From Natrarchaeobaculum sulfurireducens (lineage in GTDB: Archaea > Halobacteriota > Halobacteria > Halobacteriales > Natrialbaceae), in contig NZ_CP024047.1 of assembly GCF_003430825.1 (NCBI RefSeq), forward strand, positions 2,170,001-2,234,000: DNA of 64,000 nucleotides. Reading direction: 5' to 3'. The notes under the pieces are model-generated. The model made no database searches. It was given only the letters and a program-made list of their open reading frames with translations, and was not told the DNA's origin. The translations under genes and the position numbers were made by a program. This document shows positions 47,989 through 56,865 of the stretch, piece after piece. Each line of letters opens with the position of its first letter. Position 1 is the first letter of the stretch.

Positions 47989-49155
47989 TCAGAGCGACTC
48001 GGGCTCGAGCCAGCGGACGCCGCGTCTGAGCAACGAGAGGGCTACGGCCGCGAGCAGACAGTACAGCGCGAGCAACAGCCAGGTCGTCGTCGTCGGGTTA
48101 CCGAGCGCGAACTTCGCGACGGTGTTGGCCGGGTGTTCGGGGAGCCCCACGGAGACGACCAGCGCGGCCACGATTCCGATCGAGTACAGCAGCTGAGCCT
48201 GCCGTCTGTCCGGCGCAGCGAGAGCTGTCGCTGCGGCGACAGCGACGACGAGCAGTGCCAGCGCGAAGACGAACGCCACCAGCGCGAGCGGGTTCGCGAT
48301 CGCCGTCCCGTTGAGCGCGAGCAGCGCCAGCCAGGCGAGCGCCTGGATGGGGGCCAGCGCCGCGGTCGCGAGCAGTTTCGCATCGACCACGTCGACGAAC
48401 GAGAGCGGGGCGACCCGGAGCAACTCGAGCGTTCCGCGCTGGCGCTCTTCGATCAGCGAGTCGACGAGTATCGACCCGCTCAGAAACACCGGCAAGAAGA
48501 GTAACAGCGGGAGCAAGATGGTGTACGTGAACCCGACGTACGGGCTCGCGTCGATCGCTTGGGGCACTGCAAGGGGCGTCTCTGCCAGCCGATCTTCGTT
48601 CTCGAGGCGTTCCTGGTGCTCGACGGTCTCGAGGGCATCGCGGAGCTGGACGACGAGCAGCGTCGTTGCGAGTCCTTCGTCGGGCACGGTAGTTCTGACG
48701 ACGAGCCGGTCGTCGTCGTCCCTGTTCGCATCGAGGACGGCGACGACCTGGCCGGTGTCGAAGTCCGCGTGAGCCTGGCTGCGATCGTCGTAGGAGACGG
48801 GGGTGAGCCCGTCCTGCCTGCTGGACACTGAGAGCAATTCGTCAGGGTCCTCGCCCGTCACCGCGACCTCCATCTCGTGGCCGTCGACGCCGCTCGGATC
48901 GTACATCGTGACGAGCCCGACCACCAGGAACGAGGAGAACGCGGCGATGAACAGTTGGATCGCGATCGCGAGGACGATCGTCTTCTCCGAACGGAGCGAG
49001 CGGAGTTCTCGGCGCACGACGGCTCCCCGGGCCGTCCAGATCGACCCGGAGTTTGCGTCGCTGCGCTCACGTGCGGGCGGGTTCGGGCCGCGCGAACCGG
49101 ACCCCGGCTCGTCGCTTCTCCGCCGCCACGCCTCGCGGTCTCGGTCAGCCGACAA
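47989..49155 (-). CDS. ABC-2 type exporter permease
   Basis: A 388-residue permease with one N-terminal helix (TIVLAIAIQLFIAAFSSFLVVG), a ~130-residue extracellular domain, and five C-terminal helices. EERQRGTLELLRVAPLSF after the second helix is the ABC-2 coupling loop that contacts the ATPase. It overlaps the next gene by 11 nt and appears to start with TTG 49155, which is unusual; no ATG is available before the first helix. It is the last gene of a three-gene transporter operon. Confidence 0.85.
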   Translation of the reverse strand: MSADRDREAWRRRSDEPGSGSRGPNPPARERSDANSGSIWTARGAVVRRELRSLRSEKTIVLAIAIQLFIAAFSSFLVVGLVTMYDPSGVDGHEMEVAVTGEDPDELLSVSSRQDGLTPVSYDDRSQAHADFDTGQVVAVLDANRDDDDRLVVRTTVPDEGLATTLLVVQLRDALETVEHQERLENEDRLAETPLAVPQAIDASPYVGFTYTILLPLLLFLPVFLSGSILVDSLIEERQRGTLELLRVAPLSFVDVVDAKLLATAALAPIQALAWLALLALNGTAIANPLALVAFVFALALLVVAVAAATALAAPDRRQAQLLYSIGIVAALVVSVGLPEHPANTVAKFALGNPTTTTWLLLALYCLLAAVALSLLRRGVRWLEPESL

Positions 49156-51259
49156 GGGCGACCACCCCCAGATTGTAAGCCGCGTGCATCAGTGTCGCAA
49201 GCACGAACGCGACCGCGTAGGTCGACTGGCTGTGGGCGGCCCCGAACGCGGCGACGACCGCCGTCACGACATGGAGGACGAGCGGGGCGAGAAACAGTGC
49301 GACGAGGACGAGTGGCTCGCTCGAGAGGGCGGGGCCGAACGCGGCGACGCCGACGGTTAGTTCCGGGAGCCCGACGAACTGGACGGCGTGAGTGACCTTC
49401 TCGCCGAGGAAGAAGCCGACGCCGGAGAGCACGCCGAGGGCGGCCGCCACGCGAAGTGAGGCGTCGAACCGCGAGCGGGCGAAGCCGGCGTAGACGTGGA
49501 TACTCTTGGCGAACTCCTCGATCGCCGCGGCGAGGACGAACACGACCGGGAGCGCGATCGCCTCGGGGACGGCAAAGAGCAACGCGACGACGAGCAACTG
49601 TGCCGCGAAGACGAACGGGATAAACAGCGCAGAGAGGACGAACGGGCTCGCGTAGGGGTGAACGCGACTCGAGATCGCGTCGATCTGACTGACGATGGCG
49701 TCGACGGCTTTCGACGGGATCGCCTTCTGTGCGAACATGTCCTCTTCGCGGTAGACGCCGATCCCCAGAAGCGCACAGACCGCCGCTCCGAAGTAGAGCG
49801 GGCCGGTCGAAAAGAGGTACTCGGCGAGGCGGACTGATTCTCCCTGGAGGTCCATCACGATCAGCGTCAGCGGCGAGATCAGCGCGATCGGCGTCACGTC
49901 CGTAAAGATCGCCGGGACGAACGCGTACGTCGTCAGGACGACGCTGATCGTGACGGTGACGAACGTGAGTTCCTTGAACGACCGGGCGAACATGGCCCCG
50001 GTGAACGTCGCGGCCAGAAAGGCGAGCGCGATCGGGATGGCCCCAGCGATCGAGAGGAGCCCGCCGCCGATCGCGAGTGCGATGGCAGTCGAGATCCCGA
50101 CGAGTCCGAGCAGATACGGGAGCGTCTTCCCGGCGACGATCTCGAGGCGGCCGGCGGGCGAGACCAACAGCAGCTCCCCCCGGCGCTTGATCCGTTCGTC
50201 CATGATCGTGCTGCCGTAGGCCTGAATCACGAAGTTCATCGGTACGACGAACAGGAACGCCAACACGAGCGACTGAAAGGGAAACGGCGGCGAGAGCGTC
50301 CCGGGCGTCGCAGGAGCTGTTTGCTCGGCCGCGTGTCCGCCTCCAACGTCCGGTACGGCAAGTTCGTCGTCCGCGCTGCCTACCCTGGCGTCGGCGCCAG
50401 CGGCGCCGTCAGGCTGTCGCTCACCGTCGTCTACTTCGTCATCGGCTCCGGGATCGCTATCGCCTGTCTCAAGCTCATTTTCGTCGTCCGCCTCGTCGTC
50501 AGCATCGGTACCGCGCTCTCTGTCGTCAGTCCTGGACTCAGCTCCGCCGTCCACCTCGTCGTCTCCGTTCTCGCCATCGTCTGTCCCGACTTCATCTTCG
50601 TCGTCCACCCCGTCGTCACCGGCTTCGGCTGCCGTCTCATCCGTCTCGGGCTCGAATCCCGTGGATTCGTCGCCGCCGTCGTCGACCGTCTCGTCGCCAG
50701 AGACGACGTCGCCGAGGTCGCGGTCCTGATACTCGAGCGTGACGAGCACGGGGTACGCCGCCGTTTCGTCGGTTTCGGCGGCCATTCGGCGCTCGTTGTA
50801 CGTTTCAACTGCACCTCGGAATGCGTCGTAGGCGGCTTCGCCGTTCGTCCCGACGTGGCCGATCTGGCCGTCGGCGATCACGACATCGACGTTCCCGTCC
50901 GCACCGCCGTCTTCCAAGGCGACGTCCGAGAGCGGGATCGGCCTGAAGGCGGTACTCTCTACGGCGACGTCGTGGTAGGGATCGCCCTCGTCGACGCCGA
51001 CGACGTAAATCTCGTCCTCGAGGGCGAGTCCCTCGTCGACGGCGGAGAAGCCGACGACGCCGGCGACGGCCACCATCGCGAGCACGAGAAGGATCGTCTT
51101 GCGGTCGACGGTCCCCATGCTCCGGGTGACCTCCCAGCGGGCGACCCGCACCGTCCGCGAGACGCGGCCACGGAGCCCGCCGGTTCCAGCCCCCGACCGC
51201 GGAACCGAGCCGCTGGAGTCGTCGGCTCGTTTCGCGTCGGCGTCGCGACCGTCGGTCAC
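49145..51259 (-). CDS. ABC-2 permease fused to a PrsW-like intramembrane protease
   Basis: A 704-residue protein. The N-terminal part is an exporter permease: helix 1 (TILLVLAMVAVAGVVGF), an extracellular domain with a very acidic low-complexity stretch (about 185-310), then helices including DERIKRRGELLLVSPAGRL, the ABC-2 loop. The last ~200 residues are a separate membrane domain with EEFAK (581-585), LVLHVV (H663) and LMHAAYN (H692), the metal-binding pattern of PrsW/CPBP-type proteases. The GTG start overlaps the ATPase stop. It may cleave a membrane protein linked to export (inference). Confidence 0.8.
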   Translation of the reverse strand: MTDGRDADAKRADDSSGSVPRSGAGTGGLRGRVSRTVRVARWEVTRSMGTVDRKTILLVLAMVAVAGVVGFSAVDEGLALEDEIYVVGVDEGDPYHDVAVESTAFRPIPLSDVALEDGGADGNVDVVIADGQIGHVGTNGEAAYDAFRGAVETYNERRMAAETDETAAYPVLVTLEYQDRDLGDVVSGDETVDDGGDESTGFEPETDETAAEAGDDGVDDEDEVGTDDGENGDDEVDGGAESRTDDRERGTDADDEADDENELETGDSDPGADDEVDDGERQPDGAAGADARVGSADDELAVPDVGGGHAAEQTAPATPGTLSPPFPFQSLVLAFLFVVPMNFVIQAYGSTIMDERIKRRGELLLVSPAGRLEIVAGKTLPYLLGLVGISTAIALAIGGGLLSIAGAIPIALAFLAATFTGAMFARSFKELTFVTVTISVVLTTYAFVPAIFTDVTPIALISPLTLIVMDLQGESVRLAEYLFSTGPLYFGAAVCALLGIGVYREEDMFAQKAIPSKAVDAIVSQIDAISSRVHPYASPFVLSALFIPFVFAAQLLVVALLFAVPEAIALPVVFVLAAAIEEFAKSIHVYAGFARSRFDASLRVAAALGVLSGVGFFLGEKVTHAVQFVGLPELTVGVAAFGPALSSEPLVLVALFLAPLVLHVVTAVVAAFGAAHSQSTYAVAFVLATLMHAAYNLGVVALVG

Positions 51260-52203
51260 GCCTCCGTCGCCTCCACCGACGACTCGCTCGCGATCTCGAG
51301 GAAGATCTCTTCGAGCGTCGGCGTCCTGGTCTGGATGTCGGTGATACGACCACCTTCGGCCTCGACGACCGCACGGATCGCCTCGACGGCGGCCATGTCG
51401 CCAACGACGTGTTCGATCTGTCCGTTCGTGCGATGGACCTCGAGGTCGTCGACCGTCGGGCCGTCAGCGTCGGCCGACGACGTACGAAGGCCGTCGCTCG
51501 CGTCGACTGTTGTGAAGACGCGGTACTCGGTACCGCCATGGGCCTCACGGATCGCCTCGATCGTCCCGTTGGCGACGATCCGGCCCTCGTTCATCACCGC
51601 GACACGGTCACAGATACTCTCGACGTGAAAGAGGTTGTGCGCACTGAAGACGATCGTCTTCCCCGTCTCGCTCAGTTCGCGGGTGAACTCGATGATGTAG
51701 TTCGTCGTTAGCGGGTCGAGTCCTGACGCTGGCTCGTCGAAGATGAGGACGTCGGGGTCGTTGACCAGCGCCCGCGTGATCGCGACCTTCCGTTTCATCC
51801 CCTTCGACATGTTCCCGATCCGTCGATCACGGTGCTCGAGGTCGAGTCGGTCGAGCGTCCGTTCGATCCGCTCGGTGGCGACCGACTGCGGGACGCCGTA
51901 GAGGTCGGCAAAAAACGCCAGATAACTCCGCGGCGTCATGTCCTCGTACAGCGGCGACTCCTCCGGGAGAAAGCCAAGCCGTCGCTGCATCGCCGGGTTG
52001 CCGGGTTCGAGGCCGGCGACGACGGCCGTTCCGCCGGTCGGCTCGATCAGTCCGGCAAGCATCTTCAACGTGGTCGTTTTCCCGGCTCCGTTCGGGCCAA
52101 CGACGCCGAAGACCTCGCCGCGTTCGATGGAGAACGTACTCCCTTCGACCGCCGCGAAGTCCCCGTACTCCTTTCGGAGGGCTTCGACTTCGACTATCGC
52201 CAT
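51256..52203 (-). CDS. ABC transporter ATPase
   Basis: ATP-binding subunit of the exporter, 315 residues. Walker [15 protein letters not shown], signature MSKGMKRKV (a variant of LSGGQ common in ABC-2 exporters), Walker [13 protein letters not shown] and switch SAHNLFHVE are intact. A C-terminal ~80-residue extension ([12 protein letters not shown] onward, ending [12 protein letters not shown]) is typical of the group. It is the first gene of the operon and overlaps the fused permease by GTGA. NatA/YhaQ-like exporters are the nearest relatives; the substrate is unknown. Confidence 0.9.
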   Translation of the reverse strand: MAIVEVEALRKEYGDFAAVEGSTFSIERGEVFGVVGPNGAGKTTTLKMLAGLIEPTGGTAVVAGLEPGNPAMQRRLGFLPEESPLYEDMTPRSYLAFFADLYGVPQSVATERIERTLDRLDLEHRDRRIGNMSKGMKRKVAITRALVNDPDVLIFDEPASGLDPLTTNYIIEFTRELSETGKTIVFSAHNLFHVESICDRVAVMNEGRIVANGTIEAIREAHGGTEYRVFTTVDASDGLRTSSADADGPTVDDLEVHRTNGQIEHVVGDMAAVEAIRAVVEAEGGRITDIQTRTPTLEEIFLEIASESSVEATEA

Positions 52204-52378
52204 TCGTTACTCGAGAGTGAGCACCACCCCCAGTAAAGTCTAGTGGCAGCCGAGGGTCTCGAAATCAAAGACGAACGCTCGACGGTACCGACTGAGAGTT
52301 CGTTTCGCCATCAGTCACTACGACAATCGGCGGTCGCGAGCGCAACATTCCATGTGCTCGACCACGTATCCATACTGG

Positions 52379-52795
52379 ATGACTCGTCTTCAGTGGACGT
52401 CGAGGCCGACGGGCCGACGACTCGAAGCGTCGCACGTGATCGCCGCGGCCCCCGACGACGCCTGGGAGGTCCTCGTCGACACGACTCGCTGGCCGACGTG
52501 GTCGCCGGTGATTTTCGGCGTCGACGCCACCGATCGGTACGTCCGTACCGGCACCAGTGGCCGCGTTCGTGCTCCCGGCGTCTGGCTTCCGTTTACCGTC
52601 ACCGATTGCCGGGAGCGATCGTGGACCTGGCGCGTTGCGGAACTGCCGGGTGCCACGCACCGAGTCGACGAACTCGGCACCGGCCGCTGTCGGGTCGTGT
52701 TCGAACTGCCACCGGCGAGCGTCGGCGCAGCGCCCGTCTGCCTCGAGGCGCTCGAGCGGATCGACGCCGTGCTCGAGGACAGCGAGTCGACCTGA
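52379..52795 (+). CDS. SRPBCC (polyketide-cyclase-like) protein
   Basis: A 138-residue protein with the START/Bet v1 helix-grip fold. ASHVIAAAPDDAWEVLVDTTRWPTWSP is the standard opening; FTVTDCRERSWTWRVAELPG and HRVDELGTGRCRVVFELP are conserved strands. It probably binds a hydrophobic ligand. ATG 52379 is chosen; an earlier ATG at 52352 is possible. It is followed by an HxlR regulator on the same strand. Confidence 0.8.
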   Translation: MTRLQWTSRPTGRRLEASHVIAAAPDDAWEVLVDTTRWPTWSPVIFGVDATDRYVRTGTSGRVRAPGVWLPFTVTDCRERSWTWRVAELPGATHRVDELGTGRCRVVFELPPASVGAAPVCLEALERIDAVLEDSEST

Positions 52796-52880
52796 CCGGT
52801 TTGCTCCGGCAACTATCGTCGTGTTAGCTGGTTCGATTCCGAACTTCTATCCCGGTGGAACGCCACGGTTCTGTTATCCA

Positions 52881-53225
52881 ATGTCCTCTCAAGAGCCCAA
52901 CGTCGAACCGCCGAACGCCTGTCCCGTCATCGAATCGCTCGAACAGATCGGCTCGCAGTGGCGACTGGCCGTCTTACACGAACTATTGACGGGCGAACAG
53001 CGATTCAACGAACTCAAACGGTCGACCGGCGCGAACGCGCGGACGCTCTCGCGCGTGCTCGACGACCTAGGCGAAACCGGCTTCGTCGAGCGTCGAATCG
53101 AGGAAGATGCGCCGATTGCGACCTACTACAGCCTGACGGAGAAAGGTGAGTCGCTCGAGCCGGTCTTCGACGAGATCGATTGCTGGGCCAGTTCCTGGCT
53201 CGACGGCGAGTTCGAACGTGAGTGA
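52881..53225 (+). CDS. HxlR-family winged-helix regulator
   Basis: A 114-residue MarR-like regulator. CPVIESLEQIGSQWRLAVLHELL opens the family fold; RFNELKRSTGANARTLSRVLDDL is the recognition region and VERRIEEDAPIATYYSLTEKG the wing. The single N-terminal cysteine at about 14 is conserved in redox- or aldehyde-sensing HxlR proteins. ATG 52881 gives MSSQEPN. It may control the neighbouring SRPBCC gene (inference). Confidence 0.9.
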   Translation: MSSQEPNVEPPNACPVIESLEQIGSQWRLAVLHELLTGEQRFNELKRSTGANARTLSRVLDDLGETGFVERRIEEDAPIATYYSLTEKGESLEPVFDEIDCWASSWLDGEFERE

Positions 53226-53258
53226 GCAGGAGCCGGTTACAGGCGGAGTAGCGCAATG

Positions 53259-53692
53259 CCACGGCCTTCAGGCCGTGGATACGCGCGTAAGCTTGATCAG
53301 GCTGTATTCCGTAGACGGCAGTACCGGAGTTCCCACGTTGAGAAACGCCGTCTTTGACGACACCACGGCTTCGCCGTGACTTCTCGCGTGGTAACAAATC
53401 CGACTGAACCAGTCCACGACGTACCGGCTTGGCCGACGCGAATCGTGGTACCGTGCGGGCTGAATACCCCGCCGTGGAGCGACGAGCGGTATTCGTCGCG
53501 TCGAAACGCCGACCGAGTGTCGGACGGAAGGCCCGTTTGGCCGGGCTAGACGCGCTGCAACGCACGTCCTTGGTCACAACTGGACGGCTACCATCGACGT
53601 GGGACGCGAAAGCGTACTTCGCCACCGAGGAAACGCGCAACCTTGAACTCCGCTTCGCGGATTCCCGCGTCTTCAGGCGCGGGAGGAGGTCA
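53259..53692 (+). mobile_element. IS200/IS605-like remnant bounded by hairpins (PATE-like)
   Basis: Left hairpin CCACGGCC-TTCA-GGCCGTGG (53259-53278) and right hairpin CCCGCGTC-TTCA-GGCGCGGG (53664-53683) share the same loop; the right one is followed by AGGAGGTCAA, the sequence that ends many haloarchaeal IS200/IS605 (IS1341-type) elements. The part from about 53430 resembles the end of tnpB with its 3' flank, which in these elements encodes the guide RNA. No transposase gene remains. The element fits the palindrome-associated, non-autonomous elements described in haloarchaea. Its right end supplies the stop codon of the next gene. Confidence 0.5.
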
Positions 53693-53908
53693 ATGCGTGT
53701 CGGACTTGGCCATCTCGAGGCTCGCAAAGAAGCCGAAGTAGGCGACGATTCCCGCGAGCATCAACATCCAGTAGGCGTACGTCGGTCCGTCGATAACCCG
53801 AAAGAGCACGTCGACCATCGTCACCCAGACGATCGCGAAGAGGAGGTCGACGAACAGTCCCCACTTTTCGGCCCGAACGCTCTCGATCCACTCGCGAGCG
53901 CTGCTCAT
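53690..53908 (-). CDS. small two-helix membrane protein
   Basis: A 72-residue protein. Two hydrophobic helices (LFVDLLFAIVWVTMVDVLF; YWMLMLAGIVAYFGFFASL) are joined by RVIDGPTYA; the N-terminus is amphipathic. It is a conserved type of small haloarchaeal membrane protein with no known role. ATG 53908. The last codons and TGA overlap the right end of the mobile element, so the original C-terminus may have been altered. Confidence 0.75.
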   Translation of the reverse strand: MSSAREWIESVRAEKWGLFVDLLFAIVWVTMVDVLFRVIDGPTYAYWMLMLAGIVAYFGFFASLEMAKSDTH

Positions 53909-54074
53909 GTACGGATCACCGTTCCGTACTCGACCCCAGTCATGGTTCGAGGTCGCACGGACAGGGAAAAAGCCTATCGGCGTCGTGCCGTCGGCCCCAC
54001 CGAATTCGCTCGAGCGACCGGAGACGCGCTGGAAAAGCGAAACCCCCTAACCCCACCCGCGACTCGACTCGAGC

Positions 54075-54626
54075 ATGCACGACGAACCCGAAGTCGCCGT
54101 CCTCAGACTCGGTCACCGGCCCGGACGCGACGAGCGGATGACGACGCACGTCGGGCTGACTGCGCGGGCGCTCGGTGCCGACCGCGTCTGGATCCCCGAC
54201 AACGCCGGCCAGTCGAAGGAGACGGTCGAGGACATCACCGACCGCTTCGGCGGCCCATTCTCCGTCGAACTCACCGACTCGCCGAAGGCGATCCTGCGCG
54301 ACTGGGACGGCCGGATCGTCCACCTCACGATGTACGGCGAGCGCATCCAGGACGTCGAAGACGAGATACACACGGCCCATCGGGACGGCGGTGAGCCAAT
54401 ACTGGTCGTCGTCGGCTCCGAGAAGGTCTCGTTCGACGTCTACGAGGAGGCCGACTGGAACGTCGGCGTCACCAACCAGCCCCACTCCGAAGTGGCTGGT
54501 CTCGCCGTCTTCCTAGACCGTCTGTTCGAGGGCCACGAACTCGAGCGCGAGTGGGCCGACGCCGACCGTCGCGTCGTCCCCATGGAGACGGGCAAACGCG
54601 TCGAGCCGGTCGAGGACGAAGGATAG
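54075..54626 (+). CDS. trm56: tRNA (cytidine(56)-2'-O)-methyltransferase aTrm56
   Basis: Archaeal SPOUT-class enzyme that methylates the ribose of C56 in the T-loop of tRNAs; 183 residues, normal length. VAVLRLGHRPGRDERMTTHVGL is the family start; ADRVWIPDN, VVVGSEKVSFDVYE and NVGVTNQPHSEVAGLAVFLDR form the knotted SAM-binding region. The acidic C-terminus is a salt adaptation. The downstream neighbour on the opposite strand is a decayed winged-helix gene, then TFE. Confidence 0.92.
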   Translation: MHDEPEVAVLRLGHRPGRDERMTTHVGLTARALGADRVWIPDNAGQSKETVEDITDRFGGPFSVELTDSPKAILRDWDGRIVHLTMYGERIQDVEDEIHTAHRDGGEPILVVVGSEKVSFDVYEEADWNVGVTNQPHSEVAGLAVFLDRLFEGHELEREWADADRRVVPMETGKRVEPVEDEG

Positions 54627-55060
54627 GACGGCTTCAGGAGGCGAAACGGCCGGCACAGTCGACCCCAGACCGTTCGAGCCGCAGCGCGTACCGTCGCCGT
54701 TGCGCCGAGTTCACGCTCGTCGAGGACGTAGCCATTTCCGACGCGCTCGATCGGTCCCGACTCGCCGTGGAACTCGAGCAACCGCGTGAAATCGTCCTCC
54801 GTGAGGCCCGTTCGGCCCTGAATTTCAGCGGCGGTCAGCGGCCGATCGGCCTCTCACAGCGTCTCGAGTAGCCAGCGATTGTGTTCGTCGACGAGAAACA
54901 CCCCCTCGTTCGAGAGGTCGTCTTCGTCCACTGCTCCGTCGTCGGGGGACGAGTTGTGCCATCTGTCGACGCCGTCGAGGGACGAGTTGTGCCACCTGTC
55001 GACGCCGGCGAGTCCCGGATCGACCTCGAGACCGGTCGCCCAGCAGTAGCGCAGCCGAAT
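54627..55060 (-). pseudogene. decayed winged-helix protein between trm56 and tfe
   Basis: On the minus strand the frame reads VFLVDEHNRWLLETL, then an in-frame TGA (54854-54856), then EADRPLTAAEIQGRTGLTEDD, LLEFHGESGPIERVGNGYVLDE and ELGATATVRAAARTVWGRL. One C-to-T change from CGA would create the stop. This is a normal winged-helix pattern. Further upstream the N-terminus (RLRYCWATGLEVDPGLAG) has no start codon in frame, and a 33-bp duplication is inserted, so more than one lesion is present. No stop precedes trm56, so the end is also unclear. Confidence 0.7.
54946..55011. repeat. 33-bp tandem repeat, two copies
   Basis: GGGACGAGTTGTGCCATCTG and GGGACGAGTTGTGCCACCTG begin two adjacent 33-bp units with two or three differences. 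In the pseudogene frame each encodes an 11-residue unit GVDRWHNSS plus two residues, so the duplication kept the frame. Confidence 0.75.
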
Positions 55061-55169
55061 CGCGACGCTGTTATCGAGCCATCGACATCGAGTAATTCTC
55101 GAGCACCGTCGTGGGCGTGCGCGAGCAACGAAGGGCTAGTTTTTCAGCAACCGGGGGCGGAGGGTGCGT

Positions 55170-55385
55170 ATGGCTTCAGGAGGTGCGCTGCCCGGGACGG
55201 CGATCGAGTGGTACATATTTGGCGTCGTACTCGTCGGACTCAACGTCATCGTGTTGCTCGTGACCGGCCACACGCTCTTTCAGTCGATCGCGATGGGACT
55301 GTTCTACGGCCTCGCGATGGCGCTCGTGGTCGTATTGGTCGTTGCCGTCTGGGAAACCGTCGTCGGTGACTCGAGCCAGGAGTGA
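55170..55385 (+). CDS. small two-helix membrane protein
   Basis: A 71-residue protein. Helices WYIFGVVLVGLNVIVLLV and IAMGLFYGLAMALVVVLVV are separated by TGHTLFQS. The function is unknown; it is a typical short haloarchaeal membrane protein. ATG 55170 is better than the GTG two codons earlier. It precedes the amphi-Trp gene on the same strand by 85 nt. Confidence 0.7.
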   Translation: MASGGALPGTAIEWYIFGVVLVGLNVIVLLVTGHTLFQSIAMGLFYGLAMALVVVLVVAVWETVVGDSSQE

Positions 55386-55470
55386 CTCGCTTCCCGTCGC
55401 AATGTTTCGCCCGGCCGAGAGCGGCCTGAGAGTTCGCCGCCAACGTATATCCGGCCAAGTAGTGCACTCT

Positions 55471-55728
55471 ATGGATATGGCAGAGACGACTGCTCACAGC
55501 GACGAAGTGACGCGAGAAGAAGCATCAGAGCTCCTTCAGGAACTGGCTCGAGAAGTCCACACCGAGGGTACGGCAGCCGTCCGAGTCGGAAACAAGGTGC
55601 TGACGCTGTCGCCGCCGTCGGCCGTCGAGTACGGCATCGAGGTCGAAGAACGGTCGCCGATGCTCGGCGGAGATCGCGAAACGATCACGGTGACTCTCGA
55701 GTGGGAGATCGACGAAACTGAGAGCTGA
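55471..55728 (+). CDS. amphi-Trp domain protein
   Basis: An 85-residue protein consisting of one amphi-Trp domain. EVTREEASELLQELAREV (amphipathic helix), then VRVGNKVLTLSPPSAVEYGIEVEERSP and ITVTLEWEI (ending with the marker tryptophan) follow the family pattern. Its function is unknown. ATG 55471 and ATG 55477 are both plausible; a TATA-like GTATAT at about 55445 favours the first. Confidence 0.85.
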   Translation: MDMAETTAHSDEVTREEASELLQELAREVHTEGTAAVRVGNKVLTLSPPSAVEYGIEVEERSPMLGGDRETITVTLEWEIDETES

Positions 55729-55743
55729 AGCGGGCGTTCGGTG

Positions 55744-56739
55744 TCAGGACATGCGATAGAAGCGAACGCCGTCGACGGACTCGGCCTGAACCCGCTGTCG
55801 GTCCTCGAGTGTCCCCAGTGCACCCAGCGTATCGAGAACCGGCGCGACGTACCGAAGCTCGCCGACGCGCGCTTTAGCGACCGATAGGGCCGTTGCCGGT
55901 TCGATCGACGCGAGGGCCCCGTGCGTCTCCTCGACCAGGTCGTCGAGGCGGGCTCTGGTTCGATCGAGGACGTGTTTGGGGTTGTCGAACACCGGTCCGT
56001 GGCCGGGATAGACACACGTTGCGGTCGTTCCCTCCAGACGCGCCATCGCCTCGTAGTAAGCGTCGACCGCCTCGTCTGCCTCGCGATCGAGCCCGACGTG
56101 AAACGCCACGGGACGAAACGGTGCAACGAGTACGTCACCCGAAAAGAGCGCCCGCGACCCCTCGAGCGCCGTCTCGAAACACAGGTGATCGATCTCGTGG
56201 CCCGGCGTCGGGATCGGCGTGATCTCCCGACCGCCGACGACGAGCGTCGACGTCGGGTCGATCGGCTGCGTGCGCGCTGGGTCGACCAGCCGTCGTTCCC
56301 GCCGGAACGACTCGAGGAGGTCGTCGACGACGGACGCCCGATCCGTCTCGGAATAGCCTGCCTCACGGGCCGTCGCGTCGATCCGCTCGCGAAGCGACTC
56401 GGGGTCGGCCCGAAGTCGCTCGAGCGCCGGGGCTGGCGCGTGGATCGTCGCACCCGCGTCCCGAAGCGTCGACACCTGCCCGACGTGGTCGCTATGAAGA
56501 TGCGTCAGGAGGACGTGAGCGATATCGCTCGGTTCGTATCCCAGGCGCTCGAGTCCCTCCCGGAGCACGGCTTCGGCCGCGGCGTCCGGTGCGCCGGCGT
56601 CGATCAGGATCGGTTCCGGCCCCTGGATGAGGTATGCCGCGACGTGTTTCGGTGGCCACGGCACGTCGAATTCGAGGCGATGGACCGTCGCGGGCTCGTC
56701 CTCGCGCCGGCCGAACTCGTCGGAATCGTCGAGAGCCAT
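55744..56739 (-). CDS. metallo-beta-lactamase-fold hydrolase
   Basis: A 331-residue MBL hydrolase. Zinc ligands are in LTHLHSDHVG, PTPGHEIDHLCF and LFSGDVL, and PGHGPVFDN gives the last histidine. The helical insertion and C-terminal winged-helix-like part (LDTLGALGTLEDRQRVQAE) resemble lactonase/glyoxalase-II-like proteins related to LACTB2. Substrate unknown. The frame extends two codons to a GTG at 56745; I prefer ATG 56739. It is divergent from tfe. Confidence 0.88.
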   Translation of the reverse strand: MALDDSDEFGRREDEPATVHRLEFDVPWPPKHVAAYLIQGPEPILIDAGAPDAAAEAVLREGLERLGYEPSDIAHVLLTHLHSDHVGQVSTLRDAGATIHAPAPALERLRADPESLRERIDATAREAGYSETDRASVVDDLLESFRRERRLVDPARTQPIDPTSTLVVGGREITPIPTPGHEIDHLCFETALEGSRALFSGDVLVAPFRPVAFHVGLDREADEAVDAYYEAMARLEGTTATCVYPGHGPVFDNPKHVLDRTRARLDDLVEETHGALASIEPATALSVAKARVGELRYVAPVLDTLGALGTLEDRQRVQAESVDGVRFYRMS

Positions 56740-56865
56740 CGTCACCTATACGACGGGCGACGGCCCTGAATGTTACTCTCCGTCGATGTCCGGTGGGTGT
56801 CAAAGCCCAGCGATCGCGGCGAGGGCTCAAAAGACTTAATGTCGGCATGGCGTTACGGATACGTA

